From: an uncultured bacterium
GTDB lineage: Bacteria > Planctomycetota > UBA1135
Length of the DNA stretch: 35,234 nt
NCBI GenBank assembly: GCA_937919925.1
Contig: CALFOT010000062.1
Span: 1 to 35,234 of the forward strand
Reading direction: 5' to 3'
Shown here: positions 21,191-30,216 of the stretch, piece after piece
How the letters are laid out: each line of letters begins with the position of its first letter
How positions within the stretch are numbered: the first letter of the stretch is position 1
The notes under the pieces: model-generated
The model's database searches: none
What the model saw: the letters and a program-made list of their open reading frames with translations, nothing else
Told to the model about the DNA's origin: nothing
Program-made: the position numbers and the translations under genes

Positions 21191-23911
21191 CTAGTACAAG
21201 TCGACGCTTACCAGGTTTGTAATGTTGCCCACCGAGCCGGCCACGCCACCCTGCACCAACACGGTGCCCGGATCGACTTGAGCGGTCTCCAAGCGCGTCA
21301 GGTAAACGCCACTGGCCGGAATCAAACCACTCAACACCACCTTCGAAGAGGCGTGGTTGAGCCCAAGGGTTCCGTATGGAGTGACCCAACTACCGGGTGA
21401 AAAACCTGCCGCAATGCGAAAAGGGTCGCCGGGATTGCCTGTGACCAGAACCTGAACTTTCCTGCCGGTGCTAAGGAAGACTGGATTCACGCGTAAATCC
21501 GGAGCTGGAGCCTGAGCCAAACCGAAATCGACCAAACCGAGGCCCAGAGAATCGTTGCGGTGATACACACGGTTTTCCAGCTCTTGGAGATCCGTCGTGC
21601 CCCAATAATTCAACGGCATGGACACAAAATCATTGCACGACTTCAGGTACACGGCATACAGGCTATGCCCAGCAATACGGTTTTGGTCAGCGCCGCCGCC
21701 GTAGAAATCCAAATCGAGCAAATGACTAGCCCCACCCGCTTCATCAAGGTAGACACCATATTTCGCATTCAAGAAGCTGTTGTCTTGAAAGGTTGCATGG
21801 ATATCACTGGAGCCCCATTGAGTATTGGGGTTTACATACAAACTGTAGGTGGCCGAGCCGACGCCATCGCTCGTGTTACCGCGAAACTGGTGCAGCTGGC
21901 CGCCGATTCCATACAGCGCAAAGCCAGTGCCACTGTTACTCATGGCCGTGTTATAGAAAAGATCAACCGGCGCATTGTTGCCAATCAACTGAAATCCCTG
22001 ACTACATGCCGTGGCACCATTGTTTTGCAACAGCGTGTAAGCAGCGGCGCCATTTGACAGGTAGCCTAGCCCACAGTTTTTCGCCAGATTCCCTTCGATC
22101 ACACCCGCTGAGCCGTTGTGCATCAAAATGCCACTACCGTGACAGTTTTCCGCCAGATTGCCTAGATGGAAACCACCGATAGTGCCGCTAGAAGCGCGGA
22201 AGAAAATGCCCCCGCCTAAACCGAGGTCCACGCCACAATCAAACACTTCACTCGTCGTCACAGTGACGTTGTTGGAGAAGTACGGGTAGATTCCGTAGGT
22301 GGCATGTTCGACGCGCACCCCTGAAATGATTCCACCATCGGCATGATCGTAAATCAAACCTGCACCATAACGGGCACTGTGGAGCGTCGACCACGCATCA
22401 ATCCGCAAATCTCGAATCTCCACATTCGCAGCCAACACGGTCACAACATCGTTGCCAACACCAGCTGCGGCATGATCACCAAAGACGTTGGTTCCAAGGA
22501 GAGGATTCGAATCCATGCCGCTACCGAGTAGCTGCAGACTTTTTGCAATCACCAAGGAACCTACGTAATCGCCAGGCAAGACGATGACGCTACCGCCAAT
22601 ATCCACCGCATTGATGCCATCCTGAATAGCTAAGTAATCTCCACTGCCGTTGCCGTCAACAATGACTTGATCGGAAACCGCTTGCGACAAATCCACCAAG
22701 CCAAGTAACGGATCATCTAGTTGATCCCAAATGCCAACGCCAATCACTGCCGGTGTAGCCGCACCCCAACTGTTCCAGCTAGCCAAAACATCATCGTTGC
22801 ACCCTTGTAGTGCCAGATTGAAAGAAGCATTGCTGCGGAAAGTATTGGTGTCGAGTGCGCTGCCGCCAAACACCAAACCTAGGGTTCTCGCTTGCGATGC
22901 GACCGTCTCATCGAGCAAGATACCGGTATCGAGGTTGCGGAACTCGTTGCGAGAAACCGTGCCGAACACATCGTTCACACCCCATGGGGATAAATCGGTG
23001 GTGGCAAAAATGCCGCCGTTGCCGCCGAGTGCATTGCCTTCAAAGACATTGTCTTGCACGATACCTTGAGCGTTCGAGCCAAAAAAAGTGACCCCCCATC
23101 CACAACTTTCAAAGTTGTTATTTTCAACCGTGACATCAGCAGCCAAACCAATGAGCTGGACACCTTGCGTACAGCTGCGAAATAAATTGTTGTGCACCAA
23201 ACTTGCCACGTTGGTGCCGTTAGAGAGCACCCCAAGATCGCTGTTGTGAATATTGTTACCTGAAACCTCACCGCTCGAGCCTGCATGCACGGCGATGCCA
23301 AGCGAACAGTCGCGCACCGTGTTTCCCAAAATTTCACCATGCGCAGCAAAAAACATAATCCCAGCCGATTCCAGATACTGGCCACGGGCGTTTTCAATGG
23401 TATTGGCACGGAAGCTATGACCGCTGCCCGTGGAGCCATACAAAGCGCGTAACCACACATTGCGCACCATGCAACCTTCCACCGTGAGGTTATTCCAAGG
23501 GCCGTTGGTGTAGTTCAAGATGATGCCATTGCGGACATCAATGCCTGATCCTAAGGCTGGATTATCCCCGTCAAAAACCAAATCACGCAAAGTGACGTCG
23601 TTGGCTTCGATCACACAACTCTGCGTGCTATTTAAAATTTGCCCACCAAAACCACTGCCAATATCACTGGTAGCAGGGTAAATCACCGTGTTGGATCCAG
23701 CGGCACCGGTGATGGTGACGGCAACAGAAATCACCAAGTCTTCGATGTAATTGCCAGAGTGAACCACGATGAAGTCACCCGCAACCGACGCATCAATTGC
23801 CGCTTGGATGGTGGTGAAATTGCCGCTGCCTCCTTGATCCACTACCCATGTGGTGGAGTTTGGCGCAGAAACTAGCAGAGTCGTAAGCAGGAGCAGGGAA
23901 ATCATGATCAT
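21191..23911 (-). CDS. Secreted parallel beta-helix protein with two repeat modules
   Basis: The product is 906 residues with an N-terminal signal peptide ('MIMISLLLLTTLLVSA'). Two homologous right-handed beta-helix modules follow, each opening with a pectinesterase-like 'DxGGSGNFTTIQAAID' type motif (about residues 25-40, and again near 415-430) and continuing as many short N/G-rich coils such as 'NxFRSCTQGVQLIG' and 'ATACSQGFQLIG'. The last 100 or so residues form a separate beta-rich domain. The fold is that of NosD/pectate-lyase-like proteins, often carbohydrate binding or cleaving, but no catalytic residues could be assigned. Its ATG overlaps the stop of the upstream gene (ATGA). Confidence 0.8.
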   Translation of the reverse strand: MIMISLLLLTTLLVSAPNSTTWVVDQGGSGNFTTIQAAIDASVAGDFIVVHSGNYIEDLVISVAVTITGAAGSNTVIYPATSDIGSGFGGQILNSTQSCVIEANDVTLRDLVFDGDNPALGSGIDVRNGIILNYTNGPWNNLTVEGCMVRNVWLRALYGSTGSGHSFRANTIENARGQYLESAGIMFFAAHGEILGNTVRDCSLGIAVHAGSSGEVSGNNIHNSDLGVLSNGTNVASLVHNNLFRSCTQGVQLIGLAADVTVENNNFESCGWGVTFFGSNAQGIVQDNVFEGNALGGNGGIFATTDLSPWGVNDVFGTVSRNEFRNLDTGILLDETVASQARTLGLVFGGSALDTNTFRSNASFNLALQGCNDDVLASWNSWGAATPAVIGVGIWDQLDDPLLGLVDLSQAVSDQVIVDGNGSGDYLAIQDGINAVDIGGSVIVLPGDYVGSLVIAKSLQLLGSGMDSNPLLGTNVFGDHAAAGVGNDVVTVLAANVEIRDLRIDAWSTLHSARYGAGLIYDHADGGIISGVRVEHATYGIYPYFSNNVTVTTSEVFDCGVDLGLGGGIFFRASSGTIGGFHLGNLAENCHGSGILMHNGSAGVIEGNLAKNCGLGYLSNGAAAYTLLQNNGATACSQGFQLIGNNAPVDLFYNTAMSNSGTGFALYGIGGQLHQFRGNTSDGVGSATYSLYVNPNTQWGSSDIHATFQDNSFLNAKYGVYLDEAGGASHLLDLDFYGGGADQNRIAGHSLYAVYLKSCNDFVSMPLNYWGTTDLQELENRVYHRNDSLGLGLVDFGLAQAPAPDLRVNPVFLSTGRKVQVLVTGNPGDPFRIAAGFSPGSWVTPYGTLGLNHASSKVVLSGLIPASGVYLTRLETAQVDPGTVLVQGGVAGSVGNITNLVSVDLY

Positions 23912-24429
23912 TGATGGGGGTTTACGGCTCCCGGAGGAGCTGGAGGGGCGATGGAGACGCCCGCAGGCGAAGGTTCCACTGGATAAGACTCGCGGAGTTC
24001 CGCACTACGTAACGCTTGCAGCTGATCTTCAAGGCTGCTGCCGTTGGACAACAGAGACGTAGGTGGAGCGCCATCTGCAGCGATGCTGCTGGCACCAGAA
24101 GAACCAGGCTGGATGTCAGACGAATCCTCCACTCCACCTGAAATCACCGGTGCGGAGGATGGGCGAACCCCCTCTTCAGAATCCGTGGCGGAATCCTCAG
24201 GGTTCACTGGTGCTTGGCCTAGGGCAACGGAATCAGCAAAAGCAGTACCCGCTGTAGCGGCGGTATCTGCTGCCGTGGCCGACCAGCTCAGCGGAACAAA
24301 GGAACTCCACGCCCACCCGAGCAAAACAAGCGCCATCCCCCCAGCAGCCAAATAGTGCGGGAGATGAAATTGCTTCCAATCTGGAAAGCGGATTCGCCAT
24401 GGGGGTAGTGGGGCTGCGGCGGAATGCAT
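23908..24429 (-). CDS. Membrane-anchored protein of unknown function
   Basis: I do not recognise this protein. From the ATG at 24429 it has 173 residues; an upstream in-frame TTG at 24438 adds three. A single hydrophobic span (about residues 27-47, 'YLAAGGMALVLLGWAWSSF') follows a short basic and aromatic cytoplasmic start. The rest is a low-complexity tail rich in S, A, D, E, G and P that looks disordered and outside the membrane. Its end overlaps the beta-helix gene by 4 bases, so the two are probably made together and may work together at the cell surface. Confidence 0.65.
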   Translation of the reverse strand: MHSAAAPLPPWRIRFPDWKQFHLPHYLAAGGMALVLLGWAWSSFVPLSWSATAADTAATAGTAFADSVALGQAPVNPEDSATDSEEGVRPSSAPVISGGVEDSSDIQPGSSGASSIAADGAPPTSLLSNGSSLEDQLQALRSAELRESYPVEPSPAGVSIAPPAPPGAVNPHQ

Positions 24430-24439
24430 GCATGCCAAT

Positions 24440-24569
24440 CGAAAAATACCTTATTGCACAAAAATATGCCACATAAATCAGCCGTTAGAAGGATGTTGCA
24501 TTAAATATAATTTGAGTTAAATCGTAAAAGGGTCCCTGGATTGCCAATTCTGAGTATTGCGGCCAGCAC
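24440..24569 (-). promoter_or_regulatory. AT-rich spacer, probable promoter region
   Basis: This 130-base gap is clearly more AT-rich than its surroundings, with stretches such as AATTATATTTAAT on the minus strand. It precedes the membrane protein/beta-helix pair and follows the ABC permease stop. Several -10-like hexamers occur, but I could not pair any with a well-spaced -35, so no exact promoter is called. Confidence 0.35.
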
Positions 24570-26369
24570 TTAACCGCGCGTAATCGTCTCTAACACCAGC
24601 TGTTCCCGCGACTGCAACAAGTCACCCTGCTTCCGCAACACCCAACGATAAAGAACCAAAGTTGCGATGAGGAGCAAACCGTGAAGTAGCAAGTAGGTTG
24701 GAATCCAAGCAACCCAAATCGCATCGCGCTGCAAAGACTCCACGCCCCAGGGCAGCAATAGCGGCGATAAAACCAAGGGGTTCAGCACAAAGGAGAGGAT
24801 CTGCAACAAAAAGAACCGCAGCTTGGCACCGGAGGCTTTCATGCCTACACCCTGTAATCGCATCGGAGAAATAATGGAAATGTAATTGCCGAGCATACAA
24901 AAGATCAAGTAGGCAGAAAAGACTTCCAGCAGCGTGCCGAGAAAGTGCTGCACATCCATCGTGACAAAAAACTGAAGAACCACGATTGTGACAAAGCCAC
25001 TGCACAGCACAATCGGTGCAAGCGCCAAGTTCTTACCAAGCAAAATGAGGTGCCGCGGAATGGGCGCCAACAAGTAGGAACGGAAACCATCGCGATCCAA
25101 ACCGAACAGGTTTTGCAGAACCTGCTGGAAGCTCAAAATTCCAATGGCGATCGCGCCTAAAGCCATGCCCGGTGCAATCGTTTGGAGGCTGGCAGGATTT
25201 TCGTTTTTGGCTAAAAAGAAGCAAAATAAGCCGATCATAAGAATCGGGCTCAGGAGCATCATCTTGGCTTCGGGTGCGCGCAATAAAGATTGCAAACCCG
25301 CCGTGGCAATGGCCGACGCCTGCCGCCCAATGAAGGGCAGCTTCTTCTCAACTAATGGGATTTTGCCTCGACTGCGGCGCGCGGCTGCGGTTTCTCGCGG
25401 GGTGTTTTTCTTTACTGCGATGGCAGCACCGCCGCCTTGCACAATCGCAACCAAGGTGGTTTGAAAAGACCTCCTCAGGCTTAACCCGGCGAGGCAAAAC
25501 ATGCCGAAGGCACACAGTAAACCCAACAACCACCTTCCTTCGAAAGAGGCACGCATACCGAAAGGAAGCCAACCAAACGGAAGAATCATAGAGGCCAGAG
25601 AAACCCATTCCTCTATCTTCTCCTCCTTAGTGGCCTCTGCTTGTTGAAAAGCCTCCCATTTGGCTACCGCCTCTGCCTGACCCGGACCTCTCTGTAAGCT
25701 TTGGTTGTGAAGTTCACGCCCCTCGGCGCGCTGCTGCGAACTGTTCGAGCTCACCGTGATGTTGATGAGATTCGGCAGCTGCACCATCAAAATGAAGCCA
25801 AAGGTGATGCCCATCACAATGCTGCGCCCGCGCCGTTTGTCCTCCATTAAACGCGCAAGCCAACCACGAAGGTGATAGGTCAGCGCCGTGATCATGCCAA
25901 AGAAGGCCAAAACGAGTAGCAAACCAATCAGCATGAGGGGGCCGTGAACCAGGATCAGGGCCACAGCAAGGCCGAGCATCGGCGGCAGGAAAATCAGAAT
26001 GCTCAAACTAACAAAGGAGCTTACGTAGTTATAGAGGAACACCCAGCCAAGCGAGATTGGAAGATGCAACAGGTTTTGAAACGACATGCCATCGCTACGT
26101 TGCAGTTCCGTCATCAGACCAATCATCCAGAAAAATAGAAAGCCCAAGGCCAGTCCGATCCAGGTCCAAAGAATATGCTTAGGCTCGGCGGAACCCAATT
26201 CCGCAAGCCCTACCAACAGAGCCAGTACGAACAGACCCGCCGCAACCAGAAAGCTGCCAGCAACTAGGATACTGAGTAACGCCTTGCTGAGTTTTCCGGA
26301 GCGATTGAGGCGGTTCGCCAAAATGCGCGAACGCATCCACAACATGGCGCGAAGCTGACTGCGATTCAA
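24570..26369 (-). CDS. ABC transporter permease (ABC-2-like exporter)
   Basis: The product is 599 residues with roughly a dozen hydrophobic segments grouped in two halves (about 25-200 and 350-590), separated by a charged soluble stretch of about 220-290. The start overlaps the ATPase stop by 4 bases (ATGA), so it is the membrane partner of that ATPase. The size and layout fit large ABC-2-type exporter permeases. No substrate motif is visible. Export of a lipid, polysaccharide, peptide or drug is possible. Confidence 0.75.
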   Translation of the reverse strand: MNRSQLRAMLWMRSRILANRLNRSGKLSKALLSILVAGSFLVAAGLFVLALLVGLAELGSAEPKHILWTWIGLALGFLFFWMIGLMTELQRSDGMSFQNLLHLPISLGWVFLYNYVSSFVSLSILIFLPPMLGLAVALILVHGPLMLIGLLLVLAFFGMITALTYHLRGWLARLMEDKRRGRSIVMGITFGFILMVQLPNLINITVSSNSSQQRAEGRELHNQSLQRGPGQAEAVAKWEAFQQAEATKEEKIEEWVSLASMILPFGWLPFGMRASFEGRWLLGLLCAFGMFCLAGLSLRRSFQTTLVAIVQGGGAAIAVKKNTPRETAAARRSRGKIPLVEKKLPFIGRQASAIATAGLQSLLRAPEAKMMLLSPILMIGLFCFFLAKNENPASLQTIAPGMALGAIAIGILSFQQVLQNLFGLDRDGFRSYLLAPIPRHLILLGKNLALAPIVLCSGFVTIVVLQFFVTMDVQHFLGTLLEVFSAYLIFCMLGNYISIISPMRLQGVGMKASGAKLRFFLLQILSFVLNPLVLSPLLLPWGVESLQRDAIWVAWIPTYLLLHGLLLIATLVLYRWVLRKQGDLLQSREQLVLETITRG

Positions 26370-27136
26370 GCGCCGCGTTCCCCTAGCCAGCTCAACTGCG
26401 CTTGCTTCGCAACGTCGGTGCCGACGACTTCCAGGAAGCGTTCTTCCAAACTGCCGCCACTACCCAGACTCGCAAGTGCCGTTTGCTCTACCAGTTTTCC
26501 GTCGACGATAATGCCGACATGCGTACACAGACGCTCGACGATTTCGAGCACATGCGAGGTGAGAAAAATCGTCGATCCGCGGTCGCGGAAGTCGGTCAAT
26601 AGTTTGCGAATCGTTCGCGAGGCAACCGCATCGACACCTTCGAAGGGCTCGTCGAGGAACAGCAAATCTGGGTTGGGCAACAGAGCCGCCGCCAGAGCCA
26701 ATTTCTTTTTCATGCCATGCGAATACTCAATGGTCAATTTGTGGGCATCTTTTTCAAGATCCAACAACGCCAAGAGTTCTGCAATGCGCATACGTAAGGT
26801 GCGCATCGGCATCGAATGCATGCGCCCCTGGAAGGTCAAATACTCCGCCGCTTTGAGGTTATCGAATAGGGCGAGATCTTCTGGCACCACGCCAATGCGA
26901 CTCTTCATGATCAAGGCTTCCTCGGGCACGAGAGGGTCCTGACCGAGCACCGAAATACTGCCCTTGGTTGGCGCCAACAAACCCGTAAGCATTTTGATTG
27001 TGGTGGATTTGCCCGCACCATTGGGGCCCAGGAATCCATAAAAAGTTCCCTTTTCAACCAACAAATCTACTTGGTTGACGGCTTGGAAGGCACCGAAAGA
27101 GCGCGAGAGTCCGACAGTCTGAATGGCTACTTCCAT
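26366..27136 (-). CDS. ABC transporter ATP-binding protein
   Basis: The product is 256 residues. Walker A is GPNGAGKS (37-44), the signature region is the divergent 'YSHGMKKK' seen in ABC-2-type exporters rather than LSGGQ, and Walker B is 'LLFLDEP' followed by 'FEGVDAVASR'. A switch histidine follows in 'FLTSHVLE'. It energises the overlapping downstream permease. The subfamily (CcmA/NatA/drug-export like) points to export rather than import. Confidence 0.9.
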   Translation of the reverse strand: MEVAIQTVGLSRSFGAFQAVNQVDLLVEKGTFYGFLGPNGAGKSTTIKMLTGLLAPTKGSISVLGQDPLVPEEALIMKSRIGVVPEDLALFDNLKAAEYLTFQGRMHSMPMRTLRMRIAELLALLDLEKDAHKLTIEYSHGMKKKLALAAALLPNPDLLFLDEPFEGVDAVASRTIRKLLTDFRDRGSTIFLTSHVLEIVERLCTHVGIIVDGKLVEQTALASLGSGGSLEERFLEVVGTDVAKQAQLSWLGERGA

Positions 27137-27205
27137 GAAGGGAAAGTCTAGCTAAGTTTGGCGGGAGGATACCACCGCAGATGGCAACCACAATCTTGAG
27201 GCGGA

Positions 27206-27221
27206 GGGAGGCTTACCTCCC
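27206..27221 (-). promoter_or_regulatory. Small G/C hairpin after the cupredoxin genes
   Basis: A 6-bp stem (GGGAGG/CCTCCC) with a 4-base loop lies about 25 bases past the stop of the first cupredoxin gene. There is no U-tail. It may be part of a terminator or a stability element; the rest of this 109-base gap shows nothing clear. Confidence 0.3.
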
Positions 27222-27245
27222 ACAAAGGCGAGAAAGCACCTCCTC

Positions 27246-27929
27246 CTACAGCCCCACACGCATCGTGGCGCCGTTGCTCAACTGGCAGTTATTCAAATCC
27301 AGAGCCTGCACCCACACGTATCGATCCACCGCAACCGGTGGAATAAATAGCGACAAAACTGCAGTACCTGCAGCGTTTGCGTTGACGCGCGGCAGCAGCG
27401 TAATCGGAGTGCTCAAAGAGGCTAAGACGGAACCGCATGGTCCAGCGTTTAAAGGGAGCGGGCCTGGCCCGACCAAAGAGTAAGCAAAACCAAGCGGTGC
27501 ACCAGGTGTGGCGTTAGTGACCGTCATGGCGCAAGTTTGCCCAGCCAGAAAGTTGGTGATGGTCAACACTGGTTTGGTGGTGGTCACAGTGACGGAACCC
27601 ACCATGCCAAAAGCAAAATGTGGATCACAGTGGTAAGCGTAGACATTGCCATTTGCGGGTGCCGCCGCCATCATCGCTGCATCGAAAGTCAGCGAGTATG
27701 TGAAGGGAGGAACGACCGGGATGCCAGAAGTGAATAAACCTTGATCCGAAGCGACGTTGTGCATGCCACTCACCCAATTCCAAAGCACCGTATCGCCTTC
27801 GGCGATGGTGATATGGGCTGGTGAAAAAGAAATCCCACTCAAATCAACTTGGTGGGTGGTTTGAGCGGCGGCGCTCGTGGTAGAAACCACGAGCGCGCAC
27901 AAAGTGATGAAGGTTGAGGCGAATTTCAT
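27246..27929 (-). CDS. Secreted type-1 copper (cupredoxin) protein, copy 1
   Basis: The product is 227 residues from the ATG at 27929, which opens a clean signal peptide ('MKFASTF...SAAAQ'); an upstream in-frame codon at 27980 would place extra residues before it. The first domain is plastocyanin-like, with the ligand histidine in 'SGMHNVAS' and C-x2-H-x4-M in 'CDPHFAFGM', the complete His-Cys-His-Met set for blue copper. The second half is a beta-rich module ending 'LSNGATMRVGL'. It is probably an electron carrier or copper-binding exoprotein. It lies 25 bases downstream of its paralogue. Confidence 0.88.
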   Translation of the reverse strand: MKFASTFITLCALVVSTTSAAAQTTHQVDLSGISFSPAHITIAEGDTVLWNWVSGMHNVASDQGLFTSGIPVVPPFTYSLTFDAAMMAAAPANGNVYAYHCDPHFAFGMVGSVTVTTTKPVLTITNFLAGQTCAMTVTNATPGAPLGFAYSLVGPGPLPLNAGPCGSVLASLSTPITLLPRVNANAAGTAVLSLFIPPVAVDRYVWVQALDLNNCQLSNGATMRVGL

Positions 27930-27954
27930 TTTGAGGGGAGGATGGACTACAAGC

Positions 27955-28659
27955 TTAACCAACGACCATGGTCGCGCCATTACTTAGTTTGCAACTGCCT
28001 AAGTCTAGGGCCTGGAACCAAACACTGACACCAAAAATTCCACCTGGCACGTGCGGGGAAAAAGTAGCTACACCAGCACCGTTTGCGTGGACCATTGGCA
28101 GCACCGTAATCGGTGCGCTCAGGGATAACGTAAGCGGGCCACAAGGGCCAGCGCTCATCGTAGTCGGCCCGACGCCGGCCAAGGAATATGCGTAGCCGAC
28201 TAGCCCGCCTGGAGTCGCACCCGTAACTTTCAAGGTTGCAACCTGACTGGAGATGAAATTGGTGATGGTGAGGACTGGATTGTTGGTGACGACCGTCACC
28301 GATCCAACCATGCCAAAAGACTCATGGACTTGGCAGCGATAATTGTAGACATTGCCGTTGGCTGGTGCCGACGCGAGGAATGCTGCATCGAAAGTGAGGG
28401 AGAAAGAACTTGGTCCCGCAACAGGGCTGCCAGAAAGAAAAAGGCCGTTGTATGCAGCCACGTTATGAATGCCAGAAGCCCAAACCCACTGGACCGTGTC
28501 GCCCTCGGCGATGACCAAATTGGCAGGCACAAAAGTAAAACCAATCAAATTCACTGTGTGGATGGTTTGAGTGCCAACCTGATTGGTGGCCTGGGCGCCA
28601 ATGGTGGAAGCACTTACGAGAAACAGGACGAAACTGAGGAAGGTCGATGTGCGAATCAT
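27955..28659 (-). CDS. Secreted type-1 copper (cupredoxin) protein, copy 2
   Basis: The product is 234 residues from the ATG at 28659 ('MIRTSTFLSFVLFLVSAST', a signal peptide). An in-frame extension to 28755 exists but would precede the signal peptide. The cupredoxin domain has 'SGIHNVAA' and 'CQVHESFGM', again His and C-x2-H-x4-M copper ligands. The C-terminal module matches copy 1 almost motif for motif ('PITVLP', 'QALDLGSCKLSNGATM'). It is clearly a tandem duplicate that has diverged in sequence but kept all ligands. Confidence 0.88.
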   Translation of the reverse strand: MIRTSTFLSFVLFLVSASTIGAQATNQVGTQTIHTVNLIGFTFVPANLVIAEGDTVQWVWASGIHNVAAYNGLFLSGSPVAGPSSFSLTFDAAFLASAPANGNVYNYRCQVHESFGMVGSVTVVTNNPVLTITNFISSQVATLKVTGATPGGLVGYAYSLAGVGPTTMSAGPCGPLTLSLSAPITVLPMVHANGAGVATFSPHVPGGIFGVSVWFQALDLGSCKLSNGATMVVG

Positions 28660-28720
28660 GAGCAAAACCGAAAGACGGGGATGAATGGGAAGGGTACCCC
28701 TACCGAGGTACCGGGATGCC

Positions 28721-28750
28721 CCAAATATAATCGAAATCGATTTAATTTGG
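28721..28750 (-). terminator. AT-rich hairpin after phoU
   Basis: Inverted arms CCAAAT/ATTTGG enclose a second stem AATCG/CGATT with a 2x2 internal loop and a 4-base loop, 17 bases past the phoU stop. It is followed on the minus strand by GGGGC rather than U residues. A further GGTACC inverted pair lies at 28693-28712. A terminator or operator separating the pst operon from the cupredoxin genes is plausible. Confidence 0.4.
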
Positions 28751-28766
28751 CCCAAATCCTAGGAAT

Positions 28767-29420
28767 TTAGTTGGCATGACGCACAATATCGCCCTCTTCG
28801 AGGTAAATAATGTCTTCGGCAATGTTGGTGGAGTAGTCGGCAATGCGCTCCACCAAGCGCGCCACATTGGCCCAACGTAGCAAAGCTGGAACCGCCTCTG
28901 GTTCCTCCGCCATGCGTTGTTCCAAACTGGCCAGAATCTTGCGATTGAGGTCGTCAACCTTGTCATCCATCGCCATCAATGCGCGTGCGCGCTGCTCATC
29001 ACGCTGCACCATGCATTGAATCGCCTCGCGCACCATCACGCGCGTGCGTTGCGCCATTTCGGCAAAATCTAACGGTGGGCTAGTTGGTTTCAGACAATCC
29101 AAGTCGATGGCACGTTTGGCAATGCTGGAGGCTATATCGCCAATCCGTTCCAAATCATTATTGATCTTGATCGCGGCAACAATGAAGCGCAGGTCACTCG
29201 CGACCGGAGCATACAAGGCGAGGATTTTTAACGCACTTTCCTCCAACTGCACTTCGAGAGCATCGATGACGGAATCGCCTTCCACGATTTGTCGAGCGCT
29301 TTCCGCATCGCGTGCCAAAATAGATTCTATCGCCTTGCCGAAAGCGTCTTCGCAACGGTTGCCAATGAGAATGAGTTGATCAGCTAAATTACTGATGTCA
29401 CGCAGGAGATGTTTCGACAT
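28767..29420 (-). CDS. phoU: Phosphate signalling complex protein PhoU
   Basis: The product is 217 residues, with the two three-helix repeats of PhoU. Metal-cluster motifs of the E/DxxxD type are visible at 'NDLERIGDIASSIAKR' in the first half and 'RLVERIADYSTNIAED' in the second. PhoU links the Pst transporter to the PhoR/PhoB two-component system and restrains phosphate uptake. The gene starts 8 bases after pstB, closing the operon. No phoR or phoB lies in the window. Confidence 0.95.
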   Translation of the reverse strand: MSKHLLRDISNLADQLILIGNRCEDAFGKAIESILARDAESARQIVEGDSVIDALEVQLEESALKILALYAPVASDLRFIVAAIKINNDLERIGDIASSIAKRAIDLDCLKPTSPPLDFAEMAQRTRVMVREAIQCMVQRDEQRARALMAMDDKVDDLNRKILASLEQRMAEEPEAVPALLRWANVARLVERIADYSTNIAEDIIYLEEGDIVRHAN

Positions 29421-29428
29421 GGTTGGTG

Positions 29429-30205
29429 TTAGCCGAATCGGCCAGTGATGTAATCCTCAGTTTCCTGACAATCGGGGTTTTCAAAGATGTCCAAGGTTGC
29501 GCCAAACTCAACCACTTTGCCCAAAAACATATAGGCCGTGAAATCGCTCACGCGAGCAGCTTGTTGCATGTTATGAGTCACAATCGCAATGGTGTAACTT
29601 TCGCGCAGCTCGACCATGAGTTCTTCAATCGAAGCTGTAGAGCGCGGATCGAGCGCCGAGCAAGGCTCATCCATCAATAAGACTTGCGGGCCAACGGCAA
29701 TCGCCCGCGCAATGCACAAGCGCTGCTGCTGTCCGCCAGATAAACCCAACGCAGACGAACGTAAACGATCCTTCACTTCATCCCACAACGCGGCTTTGCG
29801 TAACGACCATTCCACAAGCTCATCCATCTCTGCCTTGGTGGCTTTCATGTGCAAACGCGCGCCGAAAGCAACATTGTCATAGATGGATTTGGGGAAGGGA
29901 TTGGGCTTCTGAAAAACAATCCCAACACGACGCCGTAGCTCCACTACATCCGTGGCGGGGCCTAGTACATCGTGGCCGTTGATTTCAAGTTGGCCGCTCG
30001 AGCGAGCACCGGGGATGGCATCGTTCATGCGGTTAATCCAGCGCAACAAAGTGCTCTTGCCGCAACCGCTGGGGCCAATGAAGGCGGTGACACGATTCTC
30101 CGGCAGATCCATATCAATGCTATGCAAAGCTTGGAAATCGCCATACCACGCATCGAATCCTCGCAGACGAATGGCAGGTTTTAGGGGTGTAGGGATGGTC
30201 GTCAT
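29429..30205 (-). CDS. pstB: Phosphate ABC transporter ATP-binding protein PstB
   Basis: The product is 258 residues. Walker A GPSGCGKS (44-51) is followed by 'LRWINRMND', characteristic of PstB, the Q-loop '[19 protein letters not shown]', signature LSGGQQQR and Walker B '[13 protein letters not shown]'. PstB hydrolyses ATP to drive phosphate import through PstC and PstA. It is 11 bases downstream of pstA. Confidence 0.97.
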   Translation of the reverse strand: MTTIPTPLKPAIRLRGFDAWYGDFQALHSIDMDLPENRVTAFIGPSGCGKSTLLRWINRMNDAIPGARSSGQLEINGHDVLGPATDVVELRRRVGIVFQKPNPFPKSIYDNVAFGARLHMKATKAEMDELVEWSLRKAALWDEVKDRLRSSALGLSGGQQQRLCIARAIAVGPQVLLMDEPCSALDPRSTASIEELMVELRESYTIAIVTHNMQQAARVSDFTAYMFLGKVVEFGATLDIFENPDCQETEDYITGRFG

Positions 30206-30216
30206 CGGTGCGAACC

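Noticed and set aside
21191..23911. Tandem DNA repeats or a CRISPR-like array in the beta-helix gene
   Set aside because: The periodicity is at the protein level (beta-helix coils). DNA copies are too divergent and are coding throughout.
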